From an uncultured Paracoccaceae bacterium (GTDB taxonomy: Bacteria > Pseudomonadota > Alphaproteobacteria > Rhodobacterales > Rhodobacteraceae): DNA of 64,000 bases. The notes under the pieces are model-generated. The model searched no databases. It worked only from the letters and a program-made list of their open reading frames with translations, and was not told the origin of the DNA. Positions 40,729 through 51,919 of this stretch are shown piece after piece; position 1 is the stretch's first letter, and each line of letters begins with the position of its first letter. Made by a program: the position numbers and the translations under genes. The DNA lies in assembly GCA_913061275.1 (NCBI GenBank), contig CAJXSR010000008.1:61990-125989 (forward strand). Reading direction: 5' to 3'.

Positions 40729-42579
40729 GTGTATGAAATGAAAACAATCGTGAAACTATTTGCTGCCTTTTGCAGTGGTCTGTGGCTAAGTTTAAGCCCG
40801 ATACTGGCACAAGACGCCCTTATCAAATCTCACGGTATATCGACATTCGGGGATCTTAAGTATGGCCCCGATTTCAAGCATTTCGATTATGTAAATCCCA
40901 ACGCCCCCAAAGGTGGTGAATTTTCAACATGGGGGTTTGGCACTTTTGACAGCATGACACCTTATATTTTAAAAGGTCAGGCCGCCGCATTATCATCAAT
41001 TTTCTTTGAAAGCCTTATGACTGGCAGTTCAGATGAGCCAGACAGCATGTACGGTTTATTGGCTGAAACCATTGAGTACCCCGAAAACCGTCAGTGGGCC
41101 GCTTTCAATTTACGCCCCGAAGCCCAGTTTTCTGATGGCAGCCAAGTAACAGCAGATGATGTGGTTTTCTCATTTAATATTCTCTATGAAAAGGGCCGGC
41201 CTAGCCTTAAATCCGTATTGCGAGATGTGGAAAACGTAGAGGCATTAACCCCTTTAAAAGTGAAATTCACCTTCAAGGAAGGCTCTAATACGCGTGAAAT
41301 GCCTTCATTGGTTGCAGGACTACCTGTTTTTTCAAAAGCATATTACGCTGATCGCGACTTTGCTGAAAGCACGCTAGAACCGCCATTGGGTTCTGGCCAA
41401 TATCTGTTGGAAAAAGTCATTCCTGGGAAAACTGTTACCTATAAACGAAACGATGGTTATTGGGGTAAAGATTTACCCGTTAACATTGGGCAAAATAATT
41501 TCGAACGGATAACGGTTGAATTTTACACAGACAGCACAGCCGCATTTGAAGGCTTTAAGGGTGGTGTCTATGATTTTCGGGAAGAAAACTTTTCAAAGCT
41601 TTGGGCCACATCCTATAACTTTCCATCTTTAAGCAAAGGCTGGGTAGTTAAGGAAACCGTGCCAGACGGAAACCCTTCTGGCACGCAAGGTTATTGGGTA
41701 AACATGCGCAAAGAAAAATTTAAAGACGCACGCGTTCGCCAAGCCATTGGTATGATGTTTAATTTTGAATGGTCAAACAAAACCCTGTTTTACGGGCTTT
41801 ATACCCGAACCGACAGTTTTTGGGAAAACTCACATATGCAGGCGACAGGTTTACCAAACAACGCCGAGTTAGCCTTATTGGAACCTTTAAAGGCTAATTT
41901 ACCCGCATCTGTTTTTACGCAAGAAGCCTTTGTACCCATTACTTCAAAAACCACACAACTTGATCGTGCTGCTTTGCGAAAAGCAGGCAAATTGTTGGAT
42001 GCCGCAGGTTGGAAAGTGGTAAACGGGAAGCGTACGAATGCTAAGGGTGACGTACTTTCAGTAGAGTTTCTAAACGATTCCCCCGCTTTTGAACGCATTA
42101 CAAACCCGTTTATAGCCAATCTGAAACGTTTGGGTATTGATGCTAAACTTGAATCTGTAGATGCTGCCCAAGCAACCGAACGGCAAAAATCATTTGATTA
42201 CGATATTGTTGTACAGCGCTTTGTAATGAGCAAAACACCTGGTATTGAGCTACGTCGTATATTTGGCAGCGAAACCGTTGATGCCATTGGGTCTACAAAT
42301 TTAAGTGGCATGAATAATCCTGCGATTGACACTTTGCTGGAAAAGATAGAACAGGCTACATCACGTGAAGATTTAAACACTGCCGTACGCGCACTAGATC
42401 GCAGCCTACGCGCCATGCATATATGGATACCACAATGGTTTAAGGCGTCTCATAATTTGGTGTATTTAAACGTATATGAACATCCTGAAGAATTACCCCC
42501 CTATGCACTGGGCGAAATGGATTTCTGGTGGTACAACGCAGATAAAGCAAAGAAACTACAGGCCGAAGGCGCATTCTAA
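40729..42579 (+). CDS. yejA: Extracellular solute-binding protein, YejA-like (oligopeptide/microcin C ABC)
   Basis: SBP_bac_5 pattern, YVNPNAPKGGEFSTWGFGTFDSMTPYILKG; first of four-gene ABC operon. Confidence 0.85.
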   Translation: MYEMKTIVKLFAAFCSGLWLSLSPILAQDALIKSHGISTFGDLKYGPDFKHFDYVNPNAPKGGEFSTWGFGTFDSMTPYILKGQAAALSSIFFESLMTGSSDEPDSMYGLLAETIEYPENRQWAAFNLRPEAQFSDGSQVTADDVVFSFNILYEKGRPSLKSVLRDVENVEALTPLKVKFTFKEGSNTREMPSLVAGLPVFSKAYYADRDFAESTLEPPLGSGQYLLEKVIPGKTVTYKRNDGYWGKDLPVNIGQNNFERITVEFYTDSTAAFEGFKGGVYDFREENFSKLWATSYNFPSLSKGWVVKETVPDGNPSGTQGYWVNMRKEKFKDARVRQAIGMMFNFEWSNKTLFYGLYTRTDSFWENSHMQATGLPNNAELALLEPLKANLPASVFTQEAFVPITSKTTQLDRAALRKAGKLLDAAGWKVVNGKRTNAKGDVLSVEFLNDSPAFERITNPFIANLKRLGIDAKLESVDAAQATERQKSFDYDIVVQRFVMSKTPGIELRRIFGSETVDAIGSTNLSGMNNPAIDTLLEKIEQATSREDLNTAVRALDRSLRAMHIWIPQWFKASHNLVYLNVYEHPEELPPYALGEMDFWWYNADKAKKLQAEGAF

Positions 42580-42582
42580 GAA

Positions 42583-43665
42583 ATGGGAGCCTATATTTTA
42601 CGAAGACTGTTGTTAATGATCCCAACGCTGCTTGGGATCATGATAATCAACTTTACCCTTGTGCAATTTTTGCCAGGTGGCCCGATTGAAACCATTATTT
42701 CGCAAATAGAACAAGAAAGTTCTGCCACAGATCGTATATCTGGTGGTGGCGGTGAAATTGGTGGCGGTGGCGCATCTGACAGTAAATACCAAGGGGCACG
42801 CGGCCTACCCGAAGATTTTATTAAAGATCTGGAAAAGCAGTTTGGTTTTGACAAACCACCACTAGAACGCTTTTTACTTATGATGGGTAATTATATGCGT
42901 TTTGATTTTGGCGAAAGCTATTTCAGATCAATTAGCGTTATTGATCTGGTTTTGGAAAAAATGCCCGTTTCAATCTCACTAGGCCTTTGGTCTACCCTGT
43001 TAGCTTATATGATTTCGATACCCCTTGGTATCCGAAAGGCCGTTAAAGATGGCTCTAAGTTTGATACGTGGAGTTCTGGCATCATCATTTTCGCCTATGC
43101 AATACCGGGTTTTCTTTTTGCGATACTTCTTTTGGTTTTGTTCGCCGGTGGGTCATATTTTAAAGCGTTCCCCTTGCGCGGAATTACGTCTGAAAACTTT
43201 AGTGAGCTTTCTTTTTTAGGTCAGGTATTGGATTATTTTTGGCACATCACACTACCCGTTTTAGCCAATACAATCGCGGCGTTTGCGACGCTGACATTGT
43301 TAACCAAAAACTCATTTCTTGACGAGATCAAGAAACAATATGTGGTAACTGCACGCGCCAAAGGTTTGACCGAGAATAAAGTTTTCTACGGACATGTTTT
43401 TCGCAATGCCATGCTAATTATCATCTCTGGATTTCCCGCATTGTTTATCGGTATATTTTTTGCAGGGTCTTTAATAATCGAAATCGTATTCTCACTAGAT
43501 GGCTTAGGACGGCTTGGGTTTGAAGCAGCTGTTAACCGTGACTACCCAGTATTGTTTGGCACGCTATATGTGTTTGGGCTGATTGGTTTGTTGGTTAATC
43601 TATTGTCAGATTTGACTTACATCTGGGTTGACCCACGCATTGACTTTGAAAGTAGGGAAACTTGA
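42583..43665 (+). CDS. yejB: ABC permease, YejB-like
   Basis: Six-TM BPD permease; [20 protein letters not shown]; insertion [23 protein letters not shown] typical of YejB. Confidence 0.87.
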   Translation: MGAYILRRLLLMIPTLLGIMIINFTLVQFLPGGPIETIISQIEQESSATDRISGGGGEIGGGGASDSKYQGARGLPEDFIKDLEKQFGFDKPPLERFLLMMGNYMRFDFGESYFRSISVIDLVLEKMPVSISLGLWSTLLAYMISIPLGIRKAVKDGSKFDTWSSGIIIFAYAIPGFLFAILLLVLFAGGSYFKAFPLRGITSENFSELSFLGQVLDYFWHITLPVLANTIAAFATLTLLTKNSFLDEIKKQYVVTARAKGLTENKVFYGHVFRNAMLIIISGFPALFIGIFFAGSLIIEIVFSLDGLGRLGFEAAVNRDYPVLFGTLYVFGLIGLLVNLLSDLTYIWVDPRIDFESRET

Positions 43666-44777
43666 TGGCACTATTTCGCACCTCTCTTTCCCAGCGGCGT
43701 TGGGCCAATTTCAAAGCCAATCGCAGGGCATATGGATCATTGATTGTATTCTGTGTAATTTTCATTTTGTGCCTGTTTGCAGAGTTTATCGCAAACGACA
43801 AACCCCTACTGATAAATTACAAAGGCAGCTTATACACACCAGCCTTTCAATTTTATGCTGAAACCGAATTTGGTGGCGAGTTCGAAACCGAGGCTGAATA
43901 TCCTGCCCCAGAAGTACAATGCTTGATCCAGTCAGGCGGATTAGAAGCCTGCCTGGATGACCCTGAAGCAACAATGCAAGATATAGCAGACGGTGATGTT
44001 GATGGCGCCGCAGTAGAGGCTGGCTGGATCTTATGGCCGCCAGTACCCTACAGTTTCAACACAATTAATTACGATGTCGAAACTGCCCCTTCGGCCCCGA
44101 ATGCAAAACATTTATTAGGTACGGATGACCAAACCCGTGATGTGTTATCACGCATCATTTACGGGTTTCGTATTTCTACCCTGTTTGCTTTCGCTGTTGT
44201 TATAACCTCGTCATTGCTTGGTATATTAGCGGGTGCTTCAATGGGGTATTTCGGCGGTTGGGTTGATCTGGTTTTCCAACGTATTGTAGAAATATGGTCG
44301 AATATTCCTAGCCTTTACATCATCATTATCTTATCAGCCCTTTTCACTATGACGTTTACGCTTTTAACCATTCTTATCGCCCTATTCAGTTGGACATCCC
44401 TGGTAGGGGTGGTGCGAGCCGAATTTTTACGTGCGCGTAATTTTGAATACACCCGTGCTGCGCGCGCTTTAGGTGTTGGCGACTGGACAATTATGTTTCG
44501 CCATCTATTACCCAATGCAATGGTTGCCACGTTAACCTTGATGCCGTTCCTTGTGACAGGGGCCATCGGCGGTCTTGCATCACTGGATTTTCTAGGGTTT
44601 GGCCTGCCCGCCTCATACCCGTCCCTTGGTGAGCTGGCGTTACAGGCTAAACAAAACTTACAAGCCCCGTGGTTGGCATTTTCTGCCTTTTTCACATTCG
44701 CGATTATGCTGTCACTGCTTGTCTTTATATTTGAAGGCGTACGCGATGCATTTGACCCTAGGAAAACCTTTCAATGA
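43662..44777 (+). CDS. yejE: ABC permease, YejE-like
   Basis: [44 protein letters not shown]. Confidence 0.87.
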   Translation: MMALFRTSLSQRRWANFKANRRAYGSLIVFCVIFILCLFAEFIANDKPLLINYKGSLYTPAFQFYAETEFGGEFETEAEYPAPEVQCLIQSGGLEACLDDPEATMQDIADGDVDGAAVEAGWILWPPVPYSFNTINYDVETAPSAPNAKHLLGTDDQTRDVLSRIIYGFRISTLFAFAVVITSSLLGILAGASMGYFGGWVDLVFQRIVEIWSNIPSLYIIIILSALFTMTFTLLTILIALFSWTSLVGVVRAEFLRARNFEYTRAARALGVGDWTIMFRHLLPNAMVATLTLMPFLVTGAIGGLASLDFLGFGLPASYPSLGELALQAKQNLQAPWLAFSAFFTFAIMLSLLVFIFEGVRDAFDPRKTFQ

Positions 44778-46378
44778 GTGTGCCACTACTTGAAATTTCA
44801 GGCTTAAGCGTACGCTTTGGTAAAGACGAAAACGCTGTGGACGATGTAAGCTTTACCGTAAACGAAGGTGAAACCGTGGCCCTTGTAGGTGAAAGCGGTT
44901 CAGGCAAATCTGTTACAGCATTATCCACTATTGATTTACTGCCAGATAGTGCAGCTATATCTGGATCGGTAAAATATCGCGGCACACAGATGGTAGGGGC
45001 AGATCAGGCCACTCTTAGAAGTATTCGCGGTAATGATATAAGCTTTATTTTCCAAGAACCGATGACGTCCTTGAACCCACTGCACACGATTGAAAAGCAA
45101 CTAGAAGAAAGCCTTGCCTTGCATCAAGGAATAAAGGGCAAAGCTGCACGCGGACATATTCTTGATTTGCTAAACAAGGTTGGTATCCGTGACGCTGAAA
45201 CACGGCTTAATGATTACCCACACACGCTATCAGGTGGCCAACGCCAACGCGTGGTCATTGCAATGGCGCTAGCCAATAGCCCTGACCTATTAATTGCTGA
45301 TGAGCCGACGACAGCACTGGATGTAACTATTCAGGCCCAAATCCTTGCGCTTTTGGCAGACATTCAAAAAGCCGAAGGCATGGGGTTGCTGTTTATCACC
45401 CATGATTTGGCTGTTGTACGTAAAATTTCAGACCGCGTTTGTGTGATGCAAGGCGGTAAAATTATTGAACAAGGGCCCACCGCACAAATATTCGAAAATC
45501 CGCAACACGCATACACAAAAAAGTTACTTTCGGCCGAGCCAACCGGCAGCCCTGAGCCCGTTAAAAGTGATGCTACTGAAATTGTAAGCACCAAAAACCT
45601 GCGTGTCTGGTTCCCTGTTAAACGCGGGTTGATGCGTAAAACGGTTGGTCATATCAAAGCAGTAAACGATGCTACATTCACCGTGCGCGAAGGCGAAACA
45701 CTGGGAATAGTAGGTGAAAGTGGTTCAGGTAAGACCACGCTTGCATTAGCCGTTATGCGCTTAATTCGGTCAGAAGGGCCCATTCTATTTTTAGGGTCAC
45801 ATATTGACGGGCTCAAAGCCAAAGAAATGCGGCCCTTAAGGCGTGAAATACAAATGGTATTTCAAGACCCATATGGGTCGCTAAGCCCGCGTATGACCGT
45901 CGAGCAAATTGTCGCTGAAGGCCTAAGCATACATGCGTTGGAAAAAGGGCAGAACAGCCGCAAACTGGTTGAAGATATTCTTGTCGAAGTTGGCTTACAG
46001 GCGGATATGATTGATCGCTACCCACACGAATTCTCTGGTGGACAAAGGCAACGCATCGCCATTGCACGCGCAATGATCCTGAAACCGAAACTGGTTATTT
46101 TGGACGAACCCACTTCTGCATTGGATAGAACCGTTCAGCTGCAAATCATTGACCTACTCCGTAACCTGCAACAAAAATACGGGATGGCATATCTGTTTAT
46201 CAGCCATGACCTAAAGGTCGTGCGTGCGGTCAGTCATAAAGTAATTGTTATGCGCCAAGGGGATGTTGTGGAAAGTGGTACTGGTAAGCAAATTTTTGAT
46301 GCACCCGCTACAGATTACACCCGCGCCCTTCTTGCAGCAGCACTTGATCTGCAAGCCAAGTCGGGGGCCTTGGAATAG
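44774..46378 (+). CDS. yejF: Dual-ATPase ABC protein, YejF-like
   Basis: Two ABC domains with Walker A GESGSGKS and signatures [16 protein letters not shown]. Confidence 0.9.
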   Translation: MSVPLLEISGLSVRFGKDENAVDDVSFTVNEGETVALVGESGSGKSVTALSTIDLLPDSAAISGSVKYRGTQMVGADQATLRSIRGNDISFIFQEPMTSLNPLHTIEKQLEESLALHQGIKGKAARGHILDLLNKVGIRDAETRLNDYPHTLSGGQRQRVVIAMALANSPDLLIADEPTTALDVTIQAQILALLADIQKAEGMGLLFITHDLAVVRKISDRVCVMQGGKIIEQGPTAQIFENPQHAYTKKLLSAEPTGSPEPVKSDATEIVSTKNLRVWFPVKRGLMRKTVGHIKAVNDATFTVREGETLGIVGESGSGKTTLALAVMRLIRSEGPILFLGSHIDGLKAKEMRPLRREIQMVFQDPYGSLSPRMTVEQIVAEGLSIHALEKGQNSRKLVEDILVEVGLQADMIDRYPHEFSGGQRQRIAIARAMILKPKLVILDEPTSALDRTVQLQIIDLLRNLQQKYGMAYLFISHDLKVVRAVSHKVIVMRQGDVVESGTGKQIFDAPATDYTRALLAAALDLQAKSGALE

Positions 46379-46439
46379 TTAGCACCGCTTGTATTTGTCT
46401 CTTGCCAAAGCAACCGATGCAGAGTAAATCCCACCTCGT

Positions 46440-46516
46440 GCACCGATAGCTCAGCTGGATAGAGTACCTGACTACGAATCAGGGGGCCAGGGGTTCGAAT
46501 CCCTTTCGGTGCACCA
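46440..46516 (+). tRNA. tRNA-Arg (anticodon ACG)
   Basis: GCACCGATAGCTCAGCTGGATAGAGTACCTGACTACGAATCAGGGGGCCAGGGGTTCGAATCCCTTTCGGTGCACCA. Confidence 0.97.
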
Positions 46517-46701
46517 ACCACTTCCCCATATTATGACGGTGCATATTTAGAGCGGTTTAGTCGCGTGTTATCAAAGCGTTGGGAATACGGTTTTCAAATG
46601 GAGACGCTATAGAGGGCCCTAAAGAGCCGCCAATGCCCCAAAAGTCTCCACTGGCCAATTCCACCATCCGTTTTATGATTTAATCGTTATGTGGTTTGAA
46701 C

Positions 46702-48342
46702 TTAAAGGGTCGCAAACAGCGCTCTTTGATCCTGCCAGTCGCTGGGCAGTTTGTAGCGCAGTAGCCATTCACTGGTTAGTCCAGTAGGTTGGCGACCTTC
46801 TGATATCATTTGCACAATGTCCGGCGCCAAGAATGCGAGTTCAGTGATTTGTTGAATGCGTCTTCTTGACGTACCTTCCTGCTTGATGATCTCGTCAAAT
46901 GTATAACCTGCTTTAATCATACCAAACCATTTATACGCCTTTGCCAGATTGCGGATTAAAGTCATGTCTTTCGCAGGTTCAACATGGCCAATGATCAACT
47001 TGGTTTCCACGCCGCGCTTTCTGGTTTGGAAGGGTAAGGTGAATGTTAATGCTTCTTCGTTCAAAACATCTTTCGTAGCTTCGAACAATACGGCTAAGTG
47101 TTTATGATCAAGGGCAATTATTATCCGCCCCGGTTCAATCGATATTTTACCTATCAGATCAAAGAGGACGTTTTTATCGCACGCAATATTGGCAATCGCC
47201 GACATCGCTTTACTGATACTCTCTGTGGTGGGTGCAATCAGGATACTGGAGGCAACGTTGTCGTTCATATACTTAGGGATTGCTTTTGCGATCTGCTCTT
47301 CAAGCGGTGGTGCAGGCAGACGCCATCCGGTGATGTCTTTCTCTCCGGACTGCTTAATCAAACGATGCGAGATATAATACCGAAGACGTTTTCCGTTTTT
47401 CTTCGTGTGGCTGGGTGTCAGCCTATCCCCAGTTTCATCATAAAGCCTCCCCGCAAGCGGGGATGGTTCCACAGCTTTTGGTGGCTGCCCTCTGTCATAA
47501 GATGCCTTTGCCACAAGTAGGGTTTGTACATTGTCCCATAGGTCAGGATCTATGATTGCTGCGTGCTGCCCCTCATAGGTTTTATCTTTGTGACGAATGC
47601 GCCCGGCGTAAATCGGATTACTGAGAATGTGGTAGATATGGCCGCGATCAAAATAATTACCACCGCGCGTAATACCCTTAGCATTTGTTCTGCGTTTTGA
47701 TCGCAGCTCCAGTTTGGCGGCCTCCTCTTTCACCAAGCGGATCAGCTTATGTTTTAAATATAGATCGTAGAGTGTTTTGATGGTTTGGGCCTCTTCTGCA
47801 TTGATCTTCAGTGTTCTCCCATCTGCTTCATACCCAAGTGGTATATTCCCTCCCATCCACAGCCCTTTCTTTTTGGAGGCGGCTATTTTATCGCGGATAC
47901 GCTCGGTTGTGACTTCCCGTTCAAACTGGGCGAAGGACAGAAGCACATTCAGTGTAAGGCGCCCCATACTGGTGGCTGTATTGAACGCTTGTGTGACGGA
48001 CACGAATGACGCTTCTTTCGCATCCAACCTGTCCACCAGCTTGGCAAAGTCCGGCAATGATCTGGTCAAGCGATCAATCTTGTAAACAACGATCTGGTCA
48101 ATATCCCCGTCATCAATCAGAGCCATCAACCTTTGCAGGGCCGGGCGTTTCAACGTGCCACCTGATATGCCGCCATCATCATAGTACTCCGGCAACAATA
48201 CCCAGCCTTCATGCTTCTGGCTGGCGACATAGGCTTCACAGGCTTCCCTTTGTGCATCCAGAGAATTAAACTCCTGATCCAGACCTTCTTCGGTTGATTT
48301 GCGGGTATAGATCGCACAGCGGATCTTACGCATGCCTGACAC
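46702..48342 (-). mobile_element. Large serine recombinase (recombinase family protein)
   Basis: IRCAIYTRKSTEEGLDQEFNSLDAQREACEAYVASQ (catalytic Ser domain), DRLTRSLPDFAKLVDRLD, recombinase domain GGNYFDRGHIYHILSNPIYAGRIRHKDKTYEG. Confidence 0.93.
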
Positions 48343-48754
48343 CGCGTTTGCCCGTTAGTCCAAAGAACCTGGGGCCTGACCACTTGGCACCGGTTATCTT
48401 TTTGGCAATCGCTGTGAGGGATGCATACTCTTTCCCATCCATCTCAAAGCCATGTTCCAGCACACTGACCTGATAGGAGCGACCGTTCCATTCGCGCACC
48501 AATACTGCGCCCGCATTTAACGTTGTTATTGTCTCCACCTGTTCTGGCCCACTGGCATTACGCAAGGTGCGCAACGTCTTTACCGGAACGCCCCCCATCA
48601 CCCTCGCCTGCTCTTCCCATGCCAACGCGGATTGTATCAATCGCAATGGCAGATATTTGGGTGGCGGACAGCCATATACCTTACGCCACTGTTTAATGAG
48701 CAGCGTTCGGTTTAAATCCCCTTCTGCCATTTGAATATTTGCAATTTTACCCAT
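48326..48754 (-). CDS. DUF2924-domain protein, partner of serine recombinase
   Basis: LPLRLIQSALAWEEQARVMGG...GAVLVREWNGRSYQVSVLEHGFEMDGKEYASLTAIAKKITGAKWSGPRFFGL; overlaps the recombinase start. Confidence 0.85.
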   Translation of the reverse strand: MGKIANIQMAEGDLNRTLLIKQWRKVYGCPPPKYLPLRLIQSALAWEEQARVMGGVPVKTLRTLRNASGPEQVETITTLNAGAVLVREWNGRSYQVSVLEHGFEMDGKEYASLTAIAKKITGAKWSGPRFFGLTGKRGVRHA

Positions 48755-48890
48755 TCAGATATCCTCTCGTTAAAGCCGAAAGCCCCGGCCTCGTACCGGG
48801 AGAAGCCCGGGATGCGGGCTGACGTTGGATATCTTATGTAAGCAGTACCGCTCGTTTGATGGGCGAAGTCCAGTCCTGTTTGCGGTTTAA

Positions 48891-48916
48891 ATGGTAACTA
48901 AGGGCGGATTGCGGAC
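48891..48916. repeat. Direct repeat R1: ATGGTAACTAAGGGCGG-att-GCGGAC
   Basis: 23/26 identical to 57401-57426. Confidence 0.85.
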
Positions 48917-49117
48917 TTTGGCCTTAGTTGCAAAACTTACCAATGATTTCCCCAAACCAGCCGTTCGCAGGGAAAACCTTACACCAGCCACCCACGGTCA
49001 GCTCAGCAAACCTCAAATTTGTCCAATAATAGGTGCTGACCGCGACACATTCCAATCGAATATGATTGTGGTGCCCATATGTGTCCTTAACTGCGCCAAA
49101 GTATAGGTGACGACAGA

Positions 49118-49134
49118 CTGTAAGCATCTTGTAA
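49118..49134 (+). promoter_or_regulatory. TGTAAG-N5-TGTAAG direct repeat, predicted response-regulator box A
   Basis: 11-bp period direct repeat upstream of DUF6134-RR-HK operon. Confidence 0.7.
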
Positions 49135-49187
49135 GTTTTCCCGTTCATTTCACCCATTGAAATTCCCTCGTATACATGGAGAAAACT

Positions 49188-49781
49188 ATGAAATTCTTAA
49201 CTATAATGATCGGGCTTGCCGTATCCTTAACTGCACCGCTTAATGCTGCATCGCTTCCTGCGTCTGGTAATTTAAAGTTCGATGTGATCCGCAAAGGTAA
49301 AGATATCGGGGATCATAGCTTTAAGTTCAACGGATCGGCAAACGCTTTCAGTGTGAAAGTCACTACGAACATCGTTGCGAAAATTCCGTTGATCCAGATA
49401 ATAGCATATAGTTTTCAACATTCCAGTGTTGAGATGTGGCGCAATGGCAAGTTACAAAAACTGACTTCCACAACAAACGATGATGGTACACCAAACCAGC
49501 TTAATTCCGGCCCCAGTTTGAACCTGCCTGCCAGTCTTTGGAATGTTGACATTGTACGCCGCAAGAAACTGTTGAACACAATAGATGGAAAGATTATGTC
49601 GGTGCGTGCAGCTGATCTTGGGTCTGAAATGGTACCTACAAAAAGAGGGAAAATTCAAGCACGCCATTACCGTATCTCTGGTGAGCTAAAGCGCGATCTT
49701 TGGTATGATGCTAACGACGCCCTTGTGCGTGTATCATTTAAAGCGGATGATGGTTCTACAGTGACATACGTGCGAAAATAG
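49188..49781 (+). CDS. DUF6134-family exported protein
   Basis: Signal peptide MKFLTIMIGLAVSLTAPLNAAS; LKFDVIRKGKDIGDHSFKF. Confidence 0.75.
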   Translation: MKFLTIMIGLAVSLTAPLNAASLPASGNLKFDVIRKGKDIGDHSFKFNGSANAFSVKVTTNIVAKIPLIQIIAYSFQHSSVEMWRNGKLQKLTSTTNDDGTPNQLNSGPSLNLPASLWNVDIVRRKKLLNTIDGKIMSVRAADLGSEMVPTKRGKIQARHYRISGELKRDLWYDANDALVRVSFKADDGSTVTYVRK

Positions 49782-49791
49782 GGCTTGGCCG

Positions 49792-50469
49792 ATGCGGCTT
49801 CTATATGTGGAAGATAATGAAAAGCTGGCACAGAACATTTGTGCCAGTTTACAAAAAAGCAGTTTTACGGTGGATGTTGTTCACACGGGTGAAGACGCCA
49901 TTCATGCGGCAAAATCCTATGAGTATGATGCGATTATACTGGATTTAGGCCTGCCCGATGTGGATGGGCTGATCGTGTTAAAAGAGATCAAGCTGGTAAA
50001 ACCGGAAACCCCTGTGATCATTTGTACCGCGCGTGATGCGCTGGATGAGCGCTTGAAAGGGTTGAACTCTGGGTCGGATGATTACCTAGTGAAACCGTTT
50101 GATGTGTCCGAACTGATCGCAAGAATAAAAGCCGTTCTACGCCGCCCAGGCGGGGCATTGGGTTTGGTTCTGGAAGCCGGGAATATCCACTTCCACACGG
50201 TAGACCGTTCTGTTCAAATCTCAGGGAAATCCGCTAAGCTGTCAAAACGCGAACTTGATTTACTGGAGCTGTTCATGCGCCGCAAAGGGCGTATTCAATC
50301 GAAAGAGGCGATTGAAAATGCATTATATGGATTTGATGCGCCACCAACCCTGAATGCCATTGAAGTGGCAACTCACCGCTTGCGTAAAAAGCTGCTGTAT
50401 TTAGGGGCAACATCAAAAATCCAAACACTGCGCGGTATCGGATATATTCTGGAAGATGATGGTCAATGA
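49792..50469 (+). CDS. OmpR/PhoB-type response regulator
   Basis: MRLLYVEDNEKLAQNICASL; DAIILDLGLPDVDGL; LVKPFDVSELIARIKAVLRR; wHTH C-terminus. Confidence 0.95.
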   Translation: MRLLYVEDNEKLAQNICASLQKSSFTVDVVHTGEDAIHAAKSYEYDAIILDLGLPDVDGLIVLKEIKLVKPETPVIICTARDALDERLKGLNSGSDDYLVKPFDVSELIARIKAVLRRPGGALGLVLEAGNIHFHTVDRSVQISGKSAKLSKRELDLLELFMRRKGRIQSKEAIENALYGFDAPPTLNAIEVATHRLRKKLLYLGATSKIQTLRGIGYILEDDGQ

Positions 50470-51827
50470 AATATTTTATCGCATTATTTGGTGAACGCAG
50501 TTCTTTGCGGCGCAGTTTGATCATAAATATCACCGCCGCTTTAAGCCTATGTATTGCATTGGCATCGGTTGTTTTGATCTATGAGTTTTATGAACATCTG
50601 GAAGAGAATATTGAAGAGGCACTGTATCAGGAAGCAAAAGAAATCATCGGACAAATTGATCCCGATCAAGATACATATGGGCTGAACCCGACCGCAATCC
50701 GGTTTTCAGGGATTGAAGGGTTATATCGCTATACCGTGTTTGATGGCACGGGAAAGCCGATTGCCGGCAATGAAACATCACCGCAGATGCAATCTCAGGT
50801 TTTGAAATTGGAAATAGGCAAAAGGACAGAAATACCTTTGCTGGGTGAACGTATGGGCATAGGGCTTCGTGCAAAGATCGACAATCAAGATTTCATCGTT
50901 TTGGTTTCCACCTATCCTAAAGCTACTGAAAGGACAAATTTTCAAAAGCTTGCTTATGAAGTGGAAGAACAAATCATATGGGTCGCTTTGGGTGTTCTGG
51001 TGGTTTTGGCCGCAGCCGTTTTGGCAACCAGAAGATCATTAATATCTTTGAGACCAATACAAAAACAAGCTCAGTTGATCGGGCCGACAGCCACGATAAA
51101 ACGTTTGTCATTAAAACGGGTTCCATCCGAAATAGCACCTTTGATTACGGCTGTGAACGGGGCTTTTGATCGTCTGGAAAAAGGTTATCAGGCACAGCGT
51201 GATTTTTCATCCAATGTGGCGCATGAGGTCAGAACACCACTGGCCGTGTTACGTTCCAGCATTGAAATGATTGAGGATACTGAAGTAAAAGATACCGTTC
51301 GCGAAGATGTCTTGCGGCTGGATCGTATGTTCGAACAGATGATAGATCTGTCACGCGCCGATGCATTGGGTAAGAGCGCACATGTGCAGGTTGATTTAAA
51401 ACGACTGGCTGTTGATGTGGCTATGGACATGAGTGCAGGTGCTTTGAAGGATAAAAAATCCTTGGCTGTAACAGGTGCCGATCAAAGCTTTGCCACAGGC
51501 AATATAGGGTTGATCCAGATTGCCGTTAAAAACCTGGTTCGTAACGCGCTTATATACTCACCGGTTGGCACCGAGGTGGAGATTGAGGTTTTGGGAAACC
51601 CATCCGGTATCAGGATTTTGGATCGCGGCGAAGGTATTAAAGAAGAACAAAAGCTGCATTTGTTCGAGCGTTTTCACCGTGGGGCAGCAGCAAATGGCAA
51701 TGCACCCGGTTCTGGCATCGGCTTGGCGATCGTAAAATCGGTGGCAGATGCCCATGCGGCACAGATTAACATTCACGATCGCCAAGGTGGCGGCAGTCTC
51801 TTTGAACTTATTTTCCCGACTAAGTGA
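50466..51827 (+). CDS. Sensor histidine kinase
   Basis: Two TM helices; DFSSNVAHEVRTPLAVLRSSIEM H-box; GSGIGLAIVKSVADAH. Confidence 0.94.
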   Translation: MKYFIALFGERSSLRRSLIINITAALSLCIALASVVLIYEFYEHLEENIEEALYQEAKEIIGQIDPDQDTYGLNPTAIRFSGIEGLYRYTVFDGTGKPIAGNETSPQMQSQVLKLEIGKRTEIPLLGERMGIGLRAKIDNQDFIVLVSTYPKATERTNFQKLAYEVEEQIIWVALGVLVVLAAAVLATRRSLISLRPIQKQAQLIGPTATIKRLSLKRVPSEIAPLITAVNGAFDRLEKGYQAQRDFSSNVAHEVRTPLAVLRSSIEMIEDTEVKDTVREDVLRLDRMFEQMIDLSRADALGKSAHVQVDLKRLAVDVAMDMSAGALKDKKSLAVTGADQSFATGNIGLIQIAVKNLVRNALIYSPVGTEVEIEVLGNPSGIRILDRGEGIKEEQKLHLFERFHRGAAANGNAPGSGIGLAIVKSVADAHAAQINIHDRQGGGSLFELIFPTK

Positions 51828-51839
51828 TAAAATCACTTC

Positions 51840-51856
51840 TGTAAGTATTACGTAAG
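51840..51856 (+). promoter_or_regulatory. TGTAAG-N5-CGTAAG direct repeat, predicted box B
   Basis: 64 bp upstream of the FMO start. Confidence 0.7.
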
Positions 51857-51919
51857 CCAAGCCGCCCTAATTGCCCTTCAAATCATGGTTGTTACAAAAA
51901 TCATACTAAGATTGGTAAA

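Noticed and set aside
42583-42854. Gly-rich stretch [14 protein letters not shown] in the YejB-like permease as an unusual insertion
   Set aside because: A Gly-rich loop at this position is a normal feature of YejB-type permeases.
46440-46516. tRNA-Arg as the attachment site of the serine recombinase element
   Set aside because: No second copy of the tRNA 3' end was found by eye near 48.8 or 57.4 kb, and large serine recombinases do not usually use tRNA genes.
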